Shown: positions 26,906 to 35,300 of the stretch, one piece after another
Numbering within the stretch: position 1 is the stretch's first letter
Layout of the letters: each line of letters opens with the position of its first letter
The notes under the pieces: generated by a model
The model's input: the letters and a program-made list of their open reading frames with translations, nothing else
Databases searched by the model: none
Told to the model about the DNA's origin: nothing
Made by a program: the position numbers and the translations under genes
Source: Paenibacillus gorillae
Lineage (GTDB): Bacteria; Bacillota; Bacilli; Paenibacillales; Paenibacillaceae
Reading direction: 5' to 3'
DNA: 55,520 nt
Assembly (NCBI RefSeq): GCF_000513275.1
Contig: NZ_CBVJ010000089.1
Coordinates: 1 to 55,520 of the forward strand

Positions 26906-27994
26906 TTAGCCGTTCCGTTTTTGGAAATCAGCCATAAATTCTGCAAGCGCTTTGCAGCTTTCAAGCGGAACCGCATTGTAAGTCGAAGCGCGCAAGCCGC
27001 CAACGTCGCGGTGTCCTTTCAGACCAACAAAGCCATGCTGCTCCGATTCCTTCACGAATTGCTTCTCCAGCTCTTCAGTGTGAATGCGGAACGTAATATT
27101 CATGACCGAACGGCTGTCTGCATGAGCCGCGCCGGTATAGAAGCCGCCGCTTTGATCGATCTGATCGTAGATCAGCTTCGTCTTATCGCGGTTGTACTGC
27201 TCTATTTGCGAAACTCCGCCTTTGCTTTGAATCCATTTCAGAACGAGATTAACCATATAAACCGAGAAGGATGGCGGCGTATTGTAAAGCGAGCTGTTGT
27301 TCGCATGCGTATCGTAACGGAAAATAGCCGGGATATGTTTAGGGCTTTCGGCAACGAGATCATCACGGATGATAACAACAGTTACACCGGATGGCCCAAG
27401 ATTTTTTTGAGCGCCAGCATAAATGAGGCCAAATTGACTCACATCGACAGGACGGGACAAAATATCACTCGACATATCGGCAATCAATGGCACATTTCCG
27501 CCAATGACCGGATATTGCTGGAATTGCGTACCACCAATCGTTTCGTTGGAAGTCAAATGTACATAAGCTGCGTTGTCAGGTACAACGATTTCGCTTTGGC
27601 TAGGCACGCGCATAAATTTGTCGCTTTCCGTCGTCGCCGCAACTACAGTCTCACCGATCAGCTTCGCTTCCTTGATCGCTTTCTCCGCCCAGTTGCCCGT
27701 CATTACGTATGCGCCGGGACGTCCTTCGCGAAGAAGGTTCATCGGAATCATAGCGAACTGCTGGCTTGCTCCGCCTTGCAGGAAAAGCACCTTGTAATTG
27801 TCGGGAATTCCGAACAATTCGCGCATCAGCGCTTGCGTCTCATTATTTACATTCTCATAAAGGGCGCTACGGTGCGACATTTCCATGATGGACATGCCGG
27901 CACCTCCGTACTCAACAAACTGCTCTTGTGCCTGCTGCAGCACTTCAAGCGGCAAAGCGGCTGGTCCAGCATTGAAGTTATAAGCTCGTTTCAT
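26906..27994 (-). CDS. serC: Phosphoserine aminotransferase
   Basis: PLP enzyme converting 3-phosphohydroxypyruvate and glutamate to phosphoserine in serine synthesis (and a pyridoxal precursor in some organisms). 362 residues, with RAYNFNAGPAALPLEVL at the start, PLP lysine Lys197 in IYAGAQKNLGPSGVT, and C-terminal GHRDVGGLRASTYNAVPLESCKALAEFM. ATG 27994 is the family start; a longer in-frame extension to 28063 crosses the -10. A promoter with TTGAAG, 17 bp, TATCAT lies at 28054-28082. Single gene. Confidence 0.96.
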   Translation of the reverse strand: MKRAYNFNAGPAALPLEVLQQAQEQFVEYGGAGMSIMEMSHRSALYENVNNETQALMRELFGIPDNYKVLFLQGGASQQFAMIPMNLLREGRPGAYVMTGNWAEKAIKEAKLIGETVVAATTESDKFMRVPSQSEIVVPDNAAYVHLTSNETIGGTQFQQYPVIGGNVPLIADMSSDILSRPVDVSQFGLIYAGAQKNLGPSGVTVVIIRDDLVAESPKHIPAIFRYDTHANNSSLYNTPPSFSVYMVNLVLKWIQSKGGVSQIEQYNRDKTKLIYDQIDQSGGFYTGAAHADSRSVMNITFRIHTEELEKQFVKESEQHGFVGLKGHRDVGGLRASTYNAVPLESCKALAEFMADFQKRNG

Positions 27995-28053
27995 CTCCGT
28001 TACCCACCTTTTTGTTTGGTTACATCCGAGGTTAATCTCACATGATAACGCTA

Positions 28054-28082
28054 ATGATAACAAGTTTATGGCGATGCTTCAA
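28054..28082 (-). promoter_or_regulatory. serC promoter
   Basis: Minus strand TTGAAG (28077-28082), 17-bp spacer, TATCAT (28054-28059), 60 bp before the serC start. Confidence 0.6.
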
Positions 28083-28454
28083 GTGTATTTCGATGAATAT
28101 TGTTGACAAAAAGTCGAACGCTAAAGGTTTAGATTCTGTAAATCATTCGGATTTTGGATAAAAGGTAAAGGATTGCTCCCAACAATTCGCCAATAACGTA
28201 AATGTTGGGCTGATGCTGCTTTTGGTGAGTTTGTTTTTTCACTAATCGGTATTAAACTTCCTTATTATTAAGATTTAAAAGTCTTATATAAGGAAGAACG
28301 CCAAAAAGTTCATAAGGGCGGAAATCCATTTCCTTATTAAGAAAAAAGTATCCTTGTTCGGATGAATTAGGTTAAATAATGCTTATCGGTCAGTTATTTA
28401 GAGAAAAAACTGCAGATATTAACGAAGCTTTCTTCGTTAGGACAATTGCTGAAC
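28083..28454. other. AT-rich gene-free stretch with small inverted repeats
   Basis: 370 bp between glnA and serC. Visible structures: CCCAACA/TGTTGGG (28178-28209); CTTCCTTAT/ATAAGGAAG (28257-28296) with an inner stem; a second CCTTATTAAGA copy near 28332; TAACGAAG/CTTCGTTA (28420-28439). No reading frame, riboswitch or tRNA was recognised. Confidence 0.6.
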
Positions 28455-28482
28455 AAAAAAACGAGCTCCCGAAGGAGCCCGC
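28455..28482 (-). terminator. Terminator of glnA
   Basis: CGGGCTCC-TTCG-GGAGCTCG stem-loop on the minus strand (tetraloop, one G-U pair) followed by seven T. It lies 15 bp after the glnA stop. Confidence 0.9.
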
Positions 28483-28497
28483 TTGGTCAGGCTGCGA

Positions 28498-29922
28498 TTA
28501 GCAACCGAAATAAAGGCTGTATTCATGCGGATGGATACGAATCGATACCGCTTTAGCTTCGTTGCGTTTAACTGCAACGTAGTTGTCGATGAAGTCTTTA
28601 GTGAATACGCCGCCTTCAGTCAAGAACTCGGAATCAGCTTCCAAAGCGTCAAGCGCTTCGTCAAGCGTACCAGGTACGCTGCGGATTTCTTTCTTCTCTT
28701 CTTCTGGCAGTTCGTAAATGTTTTTGTCGAATGGACCATAGCCCAAAGCAACTGGATCCAATTTACGTTTAACGCCGTCCAGACCAGCAAGCAGCATAGC
28801 TGCAAACGCCAAGTAAGGGTTAGCTGTGGAGTCCGGTGTACGGAACTCGATGCGGCAGCCTTTAGGAGTTACCGAAGCGATAGGAATACGGATCGCTGCG
28901 GAACGGTTGCCTTTGGAGAATACCAGGTTAACCGGTGCTTCGTAACCAGGCACAAGACGTTTGAACGAGTTCGTGCTTGGGTTAGTCAAAGCGATCAGGG
29001 CAGGTGCGTGGTGCAGAATGCCGCCGATGTAGTGCATAGCCAGTTGGCTCAGGTTGCCGTAAGCGCCTTTTTCATAGAACAAAGGAGTGTCGCCGTTGAA
29101 GATCGACGAGTGAACGTGCATACCGGAACCATTGTCACCAAACAGCGGTTTAGGCATGAATGTTGCTACTTTGCCGTATTGGCGAGCTGTGTTGTGAACG
29201 ATATATTTGTAAACCATCAGGTTATCAGCTGTTTTTGTCAGCGTGTCGAAACGGAAGTTGATTTCCGCTTGGCCTGCAGTCGCCACTTCATGGTGGTGAC
29301 GTTCAACGCGAAGGCCAACTTCTTGCATCAGACGAACCATTTCGCTGCGGATGTCTTGTTGTTGGTCAACTGGAGCTACTGGAACATAGCCGCCTTTTAC
29401 AGGAACTTTAAAGCCCAGGTTGCCGCCTTCTTCTTTACGGTTCGTGTTCCAGCCTGCCTCTTCGGAATCTACATAGAAGCTGGAGGAGTTCATTGTGCTT
29501 TCATAACGAACTTCGTCGAAAATGAAGAACTCGGACTCAGGAGCGAAAAATGCTGTCGTACCAACGCCAGTCGTTTGCAGGAACTCTTCAGCCTTTTGAG
29601 CGATGCTGCGCGGGTCGCGCTCATAGCGTTCGCCGTCCGGCGTGTGAATGTTACACATGATGTTAAGTGTTGGGTGGTCGGTAAAAGGATCGATGAATAC
29701 AGATTCCGTATCAGGCATCATCACCATGTCAGATTCTTCGATACCGCGGAAACCTGGGATCGAGGAACCGTCGAACGCTACACCGTTTACGAATGTGTCG
29801 CTGTCGACTTCTGTCGAAGGAAGAGTGATGTGGTGCGCTTTACCGGAAAGATCCACGAAGCGGAAATCTACGAACTGAATGCTGTTTTCTTTGATTGTGT
29901 CCAAAACATTTTGAACTGACAT
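28498..29922 (-). CDS. glnA: Type I glutamine synthetase, beta-like (GSI-beta)
   Basis: Makes glutamine from glutamate, ammonium and ATP; forms dodecamers. 474 residues, longer than the 444-residue GSI-alpha usual in Bacillota. Core motifs: FDGSSIPGFRGIEESDM, PESEFFIFD, VERHHHEVATAGQAEINFRF, PKPLFGDNGSGMH and KRLVPGYEAPVNL. Near the C-terminus KNIYELPEEE aligns with the KNLYDLPPEE adenylylation loop of enteric GSI-beta, with Tyr at 403. The presence of an adenylyltransferase cannot be judged here. ATG 29922 has GGAGG upstream. No glnR gene is adjacent, but a perfect GlnR/TnrA-type site and a sigma-A promoter precede it. Confidence 0.95.
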   Translation of the reverse strand: MSVQNVLDTIKENSIQFVDFRFVDLSGKAHHITLPSTEVDSDTFVNGVAFDGSSIPGFRGIEESDMVMMPDTESVFIDPFTDHPTLNIMCNIHTPDGERYERDPRSIAQKAEEFLQTTGVGTTAFFAPESEFFIFDEVRYESTMNSSSFYVDSEEAGWNTNRKEEGGNLGFKVPVKGGYVPVAPVDQQQDIRSEMVRLMQEVGLRVERHHHEVATAGQAEINFRFDTLTKTADNLMVYKYIVHNTARQYGKVATFMPKPLFGDNGSGMHVHSSIFNGDTPLFYEKGAYGNLSQLAMHYIGGILHHAPALIALTNPSTNSFKRLVPGYEAPVNLVFSKGNRSAAIRIPIASVTPKGCRIEFRTPDSTANPYLAFAAMLLAGLDGVKRKLDPVALGYGPFDKNIYELPEEEKKEIRSVPGTLDEALDALEADSEFLTEGGVFTKDFIDNYVAVKRNEAKAVSIRIHPHEYSLYFGC

Positions 29923-29958
29923 CTGATATTTCCTCCATTTCCGAACATTTGCATATTG

Positions 29959-29977
29959 TTGAACAGTTATTGTTCAA
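29959..29977. repeat. Palindrome TTGAACA-N5-TGTTCAA in the glnA leader
   Basis: Perfect 7-bp arms located between the predicted transcription start and the ribosome site. It does not fit the GlnR/TnrA consensus. It may be an operator for another regulator or an mRNA hairpin. Confidence 0.55.
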
Positions 29978-30000
29978 TTTTCGTTCCAAACTATGAGGTA

Positions 30001-30029
30001 ATTATAAAACTCTGTTTTCGCACCGTCAA
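30001..30029 (-). promoter_or_regulatory. glnA promoter
   Basis: Minus strand TTGACG (30024-30029), 17-bp spacer, TATAAT (30001-30006); predicted start near 29994, leader about 70 nt. Confidence 0.8.
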
Positions 30030-30057
30030 TACTTATGTAAGGTATTTTTTATTGGCA

Positions 30058-30074
30058 TGTCAGGTTTACTTACA
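30058..30074. promoter_or_regulatory. GlnR/TnrA-type nitrogen box upstream of glnA
   Basis: TGTCAGGTTTACTTACA matches TGTNA-N7-TNACA at every fixed position. It is centred about 70 bp upstream of the predicted glnA start point. Confidence 0.75.
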
Positions 30075-30082
30075 GCTTTAAA

Positions 30083-30098
30083 CATTTGTTCACAAATG
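30083..30098. repeat. Palindrome CATTTGT-TC-ACAAATG
   Basis: Perfect 7-bp inverted repeat with a 2-bp centre between the GlnR-type box and the aroF terminator. Possible operator; regulator unknown. Confidence 0.45.
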
Positions 30099-30113
30099 CC
30101 CCTTTTTATCATG

Positions 30114-30157
30114 AAAAAAGGCCCAGAACCCTTGACAACCAAGGACTCTGAACCTTT
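30114..30157 (-). terminator. Terminator of aroF
   Basis: Interrupted stem on the minus strand (CAAAGG, CAGAG and CCTTGG segments pair with CCAAGG-side partners) ending in CCTTTTTTC. It lies just after the aroF stop. Confidence 0.65.
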
Positions 30158-30171
30158 GAAAAAGCAATGAT

Positions 30172-31233
30172 TTATATTTTCCATTCCAGGAAAGCATCGG
30201 CCGGCGCCTTTGGCGTATCGAATTGCTTGCCAACAAGCGGTGCTAGCTTCTCTAAATCCTTTAACAAATTGGCGAACTGATCCGGGAACAGCGATTGTAC
30301 GCCATCACCCGTCATCGAGTTGTCCGGGTCGGTATGCATTTCGACGATCAAGCCGTTGGCTCCAGCCGCCACGGAAGCTTTCGACATCGGCTCGACAAGC
30401 TCGCGGCGTCCTGTACCATGGCTCGGGTCGGAAATGACCGGCAGATGGCTTAGACCTTGCAGAACCGGGATCGCCGACAAGTCGAGCGTATTCCGTGTGT
30501 AGGTTTCGAATGTACGAATTCCCCGCTCGCAAAGCATAACGTTCGGATTGCCGCCCGCCAAAATGTATTCAGCAGCATTAAGGAACTCATCGTACGTCGA
30601 GCTAAAGCCGCGCTTCAACAATACTGGCGTTTGGATCGTGCCGAGCTTGCGCAGCAGATCGAAGTTTTGCATATTCCGAGTGCCGACTTGCAAAATGTCA
30701 GCGTACTCCGCGCACACATCAACATACTCTGGCGTCATTACTTCTGTAATGGTGAGCAGACCATGCTTTTTGCCCGCCTCCGCCATCATGACAAGACCTT
30801 CTACGCCAACGCCTTGGAAGCTGTATGGTCCCGTACGAGGCTTGAATGCGCCGCCGCGAAGCACCTGTCCGCCAGCCGCTTTAACCAATCTTGCAATTTC
30901 ATCGATTTGCTCTGGCGTTTCCACCGCGCAAGGGCCGCCCATAATAACGAGATTGCTACCGCCGATTTTCACACCTTTAATATCGATAATCGTGTCGTCC
31001 GGATGAAAGTCACGGCTAGCCAGCTTGTAGGACTTCGAGATTTTGATAACATTCTCAACGCCCTTCATTTGACGAAGGTGCTCCGCAAGCTGCGGCTCCG
31101 CTTTGCCAATGATACCGATGACAGTCCGATCAGTTCCTTTGGATACATGCGGCTGTACGCCAGCTTTCTCAATATAGTTAACGATCTCCTGTATGCGGTC
31201 ATCCGAAATATTCTGATTAGTAATTACGATCAT
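30172..31233 (-). CDS. aroF: 3-deoxy-7-phosphoheptulonate synthase (DAHP synthase)
   Basis: First enzyme of the shikimate pathway: condenses phosphoenolpyruvate and erythrose 4-phosphate. 353 residues of the AroA(I-beta) type: an N-terminal ferredoxin-like regulatory domain (residues 1-70, MIVITNQNISDDRIQEIVNYIEKAG) and a TIM-barrel core with VIMGGPCAVETPEQ, RGGAFKPRTGPYSFQG, LKRGFSSTYDEFLNAAEY, SDPSHGTGRR and LIVEMHTDPDNSMTGDG. Start ATG 31233 is chosen, with GGAG eight bases upstream; the ATG two codons earlier is too close to the site. A promoter and a perfect palindrome lie upstream. Confidence 0.95.
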   Translation of the reverse strand: MIVITNQNISDDRIQEIVNYIEKAGVQPHVSKGTDRTVIGIIGKAEPQLAEHLRQMKGVENVIKISKSYKLASRDFHPDDTIIDIKGVKIGGSNLVIMGGPCAVETPEQIDEIARLVKAAGGQVLRGGAFKPRTGPYSFQGVGVEGLVMMAEAGKKHGLLTITEVMTPEYVDVCAEYADILQVGTRNMQNFDLLRKLGTIQTPVLLKRGFSSTYDEFLNAAEYILAGGNPNVMLCERGIRTFETYTRNTLDLSAIPVLQGLSHLPVISDPSHGTGRRELVEPMSKASVAAGANGLIVEMHTDPDNSMTGDGVQSLFPDQFANLLKDLEKLAPLVGKQFDTPKAPADAFLEWKI

Positions 31234-31326
31234 GTCCATCTCTCCTTTTTCACTTCAACGCTTATACGCTGCTTCGCTTTTATGCTGTTATGCTTTTTGG
31301 CTTTTATGCTTTTACTCGCTAAAGTT

Positions 31327-31356
31327 AATATACACGATTACCCTGTATCTCGTCAA
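31327..31356 (-). promoter_or_regulatory. aroF promoter
   Basis: Minus strand TTGACG (31351-31356), 18-bp spacer, TATATT (31327-31332). The leader of about 85 nt contains repeated AAAGC(A/C) units (31270-31315). Confidence 0.65.
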
Positions 31357-31382
31357 GCAAAAATACAATTGTATTTTTGCTT
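31355..31382. promoter_or_regulatory. Perfect 28-bp palindrome at the aroF promoter
   Basis: AAGCAAAAATACAA (31355-31368) is followed directly by its exact complement (31369-31382), with no spacer. It touches the upstream edge of the aroF -35, as an operator would. Confidence 0.6.
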
Positions 31383-31475
31383 CTCTTGTTATTAGGTTCA
31401 ACATGCCTTACGTGATCACTGCTGCTTACCGTTCCTCATTAGGCTTCATGCTGCACTCTGACCGCACAACTAATG

Positions 31476-31611
31476 TTACTTAGCTAACCAACGCACTTTG
31501 GGCTGCTGATCCACCGTTATTTAACTAACCAACGCACTCTCGGCCCATCAGCTACTGTTACTTAACTAACCTGCGCACTTCCAGACGCTGAGCTAACATT
31601 ACTTAACTATT
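31476..31611. repeat. 41-bp tandem repeat, set 1
   Basis: Units beginning TTACTTA(G/A)CTAACCAACGCACT start at 31476, 31517, 31558 and 31599, exactly 41 bp apart. The first 20 bp of each unit are conserved and the rest varies. The fourth unit runs into the first hairpin element. Confidence 0.85.
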
Positions 31612-31820
31612 CAACGAAGCTGCTTCGCTATTTTGCGAAGCAACTTTCGCTCTATATAGCCTCATATACTCATTCTTCGGCTACAGCGAACCAAATTTCG
31701 TTGTTCGTGAACCTAAGTTCACGGATTGCGAAGTTTGGTTCGCTATTTAATTTGGGCAGTTCCCAGTGCAGCGCCCACAGCGAAATCAGGTTCGCTGTTT
31801 TGCGAACCTGGTTCGTTAAT
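31612..31820. repeat. Hairpin element, copy 1
   Basis: Three consecutive stem-loops, all built on GCGAA/TTCGC: TGCTTCGC/GCGAAGCA near 31620-31642; a long double stem at 31685-31744 (AGCGAACCAAATTTCG with CGAAGTTTGGTTCGCT, inner CGTGAAC/GTTCACG); and CAGGTTCGC/GCGAACCTG near 31787-31810. Confidence 0.85.
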
Positions 31821-31929
31821 CCCCCATGCACGACCAAGGTAAAAAAAATCATATAAAGCAAAAGCCGAGCAAAGATAAACCGCCTTCAGCCACAGTAACT
31901 CCCAACGCCTCTATGGCAGCTCAGCTACT

Positions 31930-32024
31930 ATTACTTTACTAATCAACACACTTTTGGCCATTCAACTGCTACTACTTAACTAATCAACGTACTTTTGGCC
32001 ATTCAACTGCTACTATTTACTAAC
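31930..32024. repeat. 41-bp tandem repeat, set 2
   Basis: Two near-identical units (ACTTAACTAATCAAC then ACTTTTGGCCATTCAACTG), starting at 31933 and 31974, plus a partial third at 32014 that leads into hairpin copy 2, repeating the arrangement seen before copy 1. Confidence 0.8.
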
Positions 32025-32232
32025 CAACGAAGCTGCTTCGCTAAATAGCGAAGCAACTTTCGCTCCACACAGCCTCATATGCGCATTCTTTGGCTGCAGC
32101 GAATCAAATTTCGTTGTTCGTGAACCTAAGTTCACGGATAGCGAAATTTGGTTCGCTAACTAATTAGATGGTTCCGAATGTAGCACCCGCAGCGAAACCA
32201 GCTTCGCTATTTTACGAATCTGGTTCGTTAAT
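32025..32232. repeat. Hairpin element, copy 2
   Basis: Same three stem-loops as copy 1, about 80% identical overall. The long stem reads AGCGAATCAAATTTCG with CGAAATTTGGTTCGCT; here a G-T and a compensated A-T pair replace pairs of copy 1. Confidence 0.85.
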
Positions 32233-32302
32233 AGTCCGATTAATGCACGGTGGGGCGCGAGGTAATGATCATGCAGAGGGAGACGCCTACTAAACAATCA
32301 GT

Positions 32303-32509
32303 TAATGAAGCTGCTTCGCTAAATAACGAAGCAACTTTCGCTCCACGCAGCTCACATGCGCATTCTTTGGCTGCAGCGAACCAAATTTCGTTGTTCACGA
32401 ACCTAAATTCACGGATTGCGAAGTTTGGTTCGCTAACAAACCAGGCGGTTCCTAATATAGCACCCGCAGCGAAACCAGCTTCGCTATTTTGCGAATCTGG
32501 TTCGCTAAT
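32303..32509. repeat. Hairpin element, copy 3
   Basis: Closest to copy 2 (about 90%), same orientation. The three stem-loops are kept although the loop-side residues and spacers differ; not preceded by 41-bp units. Confidence 0.85.
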
Positions 32510-32716
32510 GCCCAAACCACGAGCGGCGGGGCATGTAGCATTGAACCTACAGAGGAAACGGCTAATCTGCGTGGAGCGGAATAATGAGCATGGAGTAGAG
32601 GGATCACCAATAGAAGATAGGCACCCGCGCCTGCATCCCCAGATGCAACGTGGCATATGAACGAGTACTGCCCGCAGAGTTGGAATCGCATACCGAGACG
32701 GCATCACGCACCACAA

Positions 32717-32756
32717 TAAAAAAAAGAACAGGAAAGCCGACTGCGTCGGCTTCCCT
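32717..32756 (-). terminator. Terminator of the htrA-side operon at ispH
   Basis: GGAAGCCGAC-GCA-GTCGGCTTTCC stem on the minus strand followed by TGTTC and eight T. It lies 20 bp after the ispH stop. Confidence 0.9.
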
Positions 32757-32775
32757 ATTCCCGTCTGTTGTGTAC

Positions 32776-33756
32776 TTATATCGTCTTTGCTGCCGCATCG
32801 CCGCCGGCAGGTGCCGATTTGGTGCGAATGTTCGGCAGCAGCTTATTCATATTAATAGTGCGCTTAATCTCCCACGTAGCAGGATCAGCGTTATCATATT
32901 GCTCCAGATAAGCAATAACTTCCTTTGTAATCGGCGTCGGTGTAGAAGCACCGGAAGTGACAGCTACACGCTCAATGCCAACCAGCCACTCCTGCTTAAT
33001 CTCTGATACATCCGATACGCGGTAAGCTGTTACTCCCGCAATTTCTTCCGATACTTGGGCAAGCCGGTTCGAATTGTTGCTTCGCGGATCGCCAACGACA
33101 ATGCAAAGCTGGGCAGCGCCCGCCTGCTCGGCGACCGCTTCCTGACGTACCTGGGTTGCAAGGCAAATTTCGTTATGAATTTCAGCCTTCGGAAATTTCT
33201 CCAGCAGCTTGCTCATAATGATACGGATATCCCATTGCGACATCGTCGTCTGATTGGTAATAATGATCTTGCCGTCAGGCACGTCAAGCGCATCGATTTC
33301 TTCCACTCGTTCAATAAGATGAACCCGATCAGGCGCGACGCCAATTGCCCCTTCCGGCTCGGGATGCGCTTTTTTGCCAATATAAATGATATGGTAGTCC
33401 TCGGCAACTTTCTCCCGGATCAAATCATGCGTCTTGGTCACATCCGGACAAGTCGCATCCACTACTGTCAGTCCCTTATCGCGGGCGCGCTGACGCACTT
33501 CCGGCGAAACGCCGTGGGCGGTAAAAATAACCGTCCCCTTCTCTACCTGATCCAATATTTCCAAACGATTCTCGCCGTCCAGCGTAATAACGCCTTCCTG
33601 CTCAAACGCTTCCGTCACATGCGAATTATGAACAATCATGCCCAAAATATAAATTGGCCGCGGCAAATCCAAGTTTTTAGCCGTCTGCAAGGCGAGCACC
33701 ATTGCATCGACAACGCCATAGCAATAGCCGCGCGGCGATATTTTAACGATTTCCAT
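32776..33756 (-). CDS. ispH: 4-hydroxy-3-methylbut-2-enyl diphosphate reductase
   Basis: Last step of the non-mevalonate isoprenoid pathway, a [4Fe-4S] enzyme giving IPP and DMAPP. The three cluster cysteines are Cys12 (SPRGYCYGV), Cys103 (VDATCPDV) and Cys198 (NEICLATQ). Other motifs: [25 protein letters not shown] and [14 protein letters not shown]. 326 residues with ATG 33756 (AGGTG six bases upstream); three more in-frame codons from a GTG lack a site. A C-terminal tail rich in Ala and Lys exceeds the B. subtilis protein by about 12 residues. It follows the kinase gene by 31 bp and is probably cotranscribed with it. Confidence 0.96.
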   Translation of the reverse strand: MEIVKISPRGYCYGVVDAMVLALQTAKNLDLPRPIYILGMIVHNSHVTEAFEQEGVITLDGENRLEILDQVEKGTVIFTAHGVSPEVRQRARDKGLTVVDATCPDVTKTHDLIREKVAEDYHIIYIGKKAHPEPEGAIGVAPDRVHLIERVEEIDALDVPDGKIIITNQTTMSQWDIRIIMSKLLEKFPKAEIHNEICLATQVRQEAVAEQAGAAQLCIVVGDPRSNNSNRLAQVSEEIAGVTAYRVSDVSEIKQEWLVGIERVAVTSGASTPTPITKEVIAYLEQYDNADPATWEIKRTINMNKLLPNIRTKSAPAGGDAAAKTI

Positions 33757-33787
33757 CTGTTGCACCTGCTTTCCGACCGTGCTGCAA

Positions 33788-35293
33788 TTAATGTTCCTCT
33801 CGGTCCTCTGCTTCTATTATAGTCGAAGAGTCCGGTTCAGAAAAGTGCAGCGGCAGCCATATGACGAAAGTCGACCCTTCACCTTCAATGGTCGTCACCT
33901 CAATGGAACCTCGATGTTCATCAATGATCCATTTGGCGATCGATAGGCCCAGCCCGGTTCCAACTGTTTTTCCGCGGGATTCATCAATCCGGTAGAACCG
34001 GTCAAAAATATGCGGCACTTCCTCAGGATCCATGCCAATTCCCGTATCGCGGATAATAACCCCTACCTGATCATCCGTCCGCTTTGCACTTAGCTCGATA
34101 TAGCCTTCAGACGTGTACTTGAATGCATTTTCGATAAAAATGAACAGCAATTGCTGCAAATATTCATGATTACCTATCACCGTCGCTCCGCTAAGAACAG
34201 ACAGGTCCCCAACACGCCATTCCGCTGTACGAGGCAATAATTGCGCCCTCCGCGCTACTTCTTCAACAAGCGGGAACATCGGCAGCGGCACCTTCTCCAT
34301 AACATAGCCAGCATCCGCACGTGCTAAAGCGAGCAAGTCGTTGACCAGCGTCGACATACGCTTCGCCTCAGCAGAAATGTCCTGCATCGCCTCATTGGAC
34401 ATTTCCAAACGCTGCGCGTCGAGCGCCAGTACGATGCCATCCGCCGCCTTCGGGTCCATCGTCTTCGTCCACATTCGCTGAAGCAGCTCAATATTGCCGC
34501 GAATGGTCGTCAACGGCGTGCGCAGCTCATGCGAAGCATCCGATACGAAACGCCGCTGCGCCCGATACGATTCGTCCAATCCGTTGTAAGCCATTTCTAG
34601 GCGTGCAAGCATAATGTTCAGCGTATAGACAAGTCGGCCGATTTCATCCTTGGGTCCTTCCATCGGTATGCGCACACTTAAATCGGAGCCGTTTTGAATT
34701 TTTTCCGTGGACCGGATAACGCGTTCAATGGGCTGAAGCACCTGCCGGGCTAGAAATAAGCCGACGGTAAAGGCGATCAGCAGTACGGCTAATGAAGAAA
34801 AGATTAATATCGACCGGACTCCGGCAAGAAAACGTTCCTCGCTGCCTACAAATGTACCAACCTGTGCCAGGCCTACCAGAGAGCCGTCTTCAAGATACAG
34901 AGGCCTCTGATAGATAAGAAACATATACGAATGACCGTTGATCGATACTCTTGCTTTTTCAAAGCCTCGATCGGGATTTTTCGATGCTTTCGGGTATGGA
35001 AATTCCAGCCCCATTTGCTTCATTGTCGTATCAAGTGATATATATCCTTCCCGGTAATTCACGATTTGCAAATAAAGATCGGGCTCGTACAAGCCGCCAA
35101 CGCCTCCGAGCTTCAACTCATTAGAGAAATTTTTCCCGTAAAATTGAATGCTGTTCGACTGCTGCCGAAGCGAGTTCTTAATCTCGCCATACGTATTCAT
35201 ATTGACGAAAAAATAAATGGCGCAGCCGAATACAATAAGCGTAGCGGCAAGCAAGCCCGAATACCATAATGTAAGCCGAAGCCTAATCGTCAT
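33788..35293 (-). CDS. Two-component sensor histidine kinase (HAMP-HisKA-HATPase)
   Basis: 501 residues. Transmembrane helices at about 9-31 and 160-182 flank a 125-residue extracytoplasmic sensor; HAMP follows (about 183-235), then HisKA with His255 ([21 protein letters not shown]) and HATPase ([21 protein letters not shown]). ATG 35293 lies 7 bp after the regulator stop, with its GAGGG site inside the regulator gene. The pair resembles the MprAB/YkoGH/CssRS types, and an HtrA protease gene lies just upstream, so sensing of envelope or protein-folding stress is inferred. Confidence 0.9.
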   Translation of the reverse strand: MTIRLRLTLWYSGLLAATLIVFGCAIYFFVNMNTYGEIKNSLRQQSNSIQFYGKNFSNELKLGGVGGLYEPDLYLQIVNYREGYISLDTTMKQMGLEFPYPKASKNPDRGFEKARVSINGHSYMFLIYQRPLYLEDGSLVGLAQVGTFVGSEERFLAGVRSILIFSSLAVLLIAFTVGLFLARQVLQPIERVIRSTEKIQNGSDLSVRIPMEGPKDEIGRLVYTLNIMLARLEMAYNGLDESYRAQRRFVSDASHELRTPLTTIRGNIELLQRMWTKTMDPKAADGIVLALDAQRLEMSNEAMQDISAEAKRMSTLVNDLLALARADAGYVMEKVPLPMFPLVEEVARRAQLLPRTAEWRVGDLSVLSGATVIGNHEYLQQLLFIFIENAFKYTSEGYIELSAKRTDDQVGVIIRDTGIGMDPEEVPHIFDRFYRIDESRGKTVGTGLGLSIAKWIIDEHRGSIEVTTIEGEGSTFVIWLPLHFSEPDSSTIIEAEDREEH

Positions 35294-35300
35294 TCGTTAA

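Larger units (their letters stand above)
31383..32716. other. 1.3-kb gene-free stretch of tandem and hairpin repeats
   Basis: No reading frame is conserved between repeat copies. It is filled by a 41-bp tandem repeat, three copies of a ~208-bp hairpin element, a second 41-bp set between copies 1 and 2, and 200 bp of unrecognised sequence before the ispH terminator. Confidence 0.8.

Noticed and set aside
26921..28045. 374-residue open frame on the plus strand opposite serC
   Set aside because: Antisense shadow of serC; no family motif and no start site.
28083..28454. T-box or riboswitch before serC
   Set aside because: No T-box core or other signature was found, and the likely promoter lies downstream of this stretch.
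28483..29919. 478-residue open frame on the plus strand opposite glnA
   Set aside because: It is the antisense of a well-conserved glutamine synthetase, shows no family features, no ribosome site, and odd amino-acid composition (Cys/Arg/Phe-rich).
31476..32024. Possible CRISPR array
   Set aside because: The 41-bp units are adjacent without unique spacers, are degenerate, and no cas gene is present.
32240..32716. 158-residue open frame on the minus strand across hairpin copy 3
   Set aside because: Not kept open in copies 1 and 2 of the same repeat; no ribosome site. The repeat explains it better.
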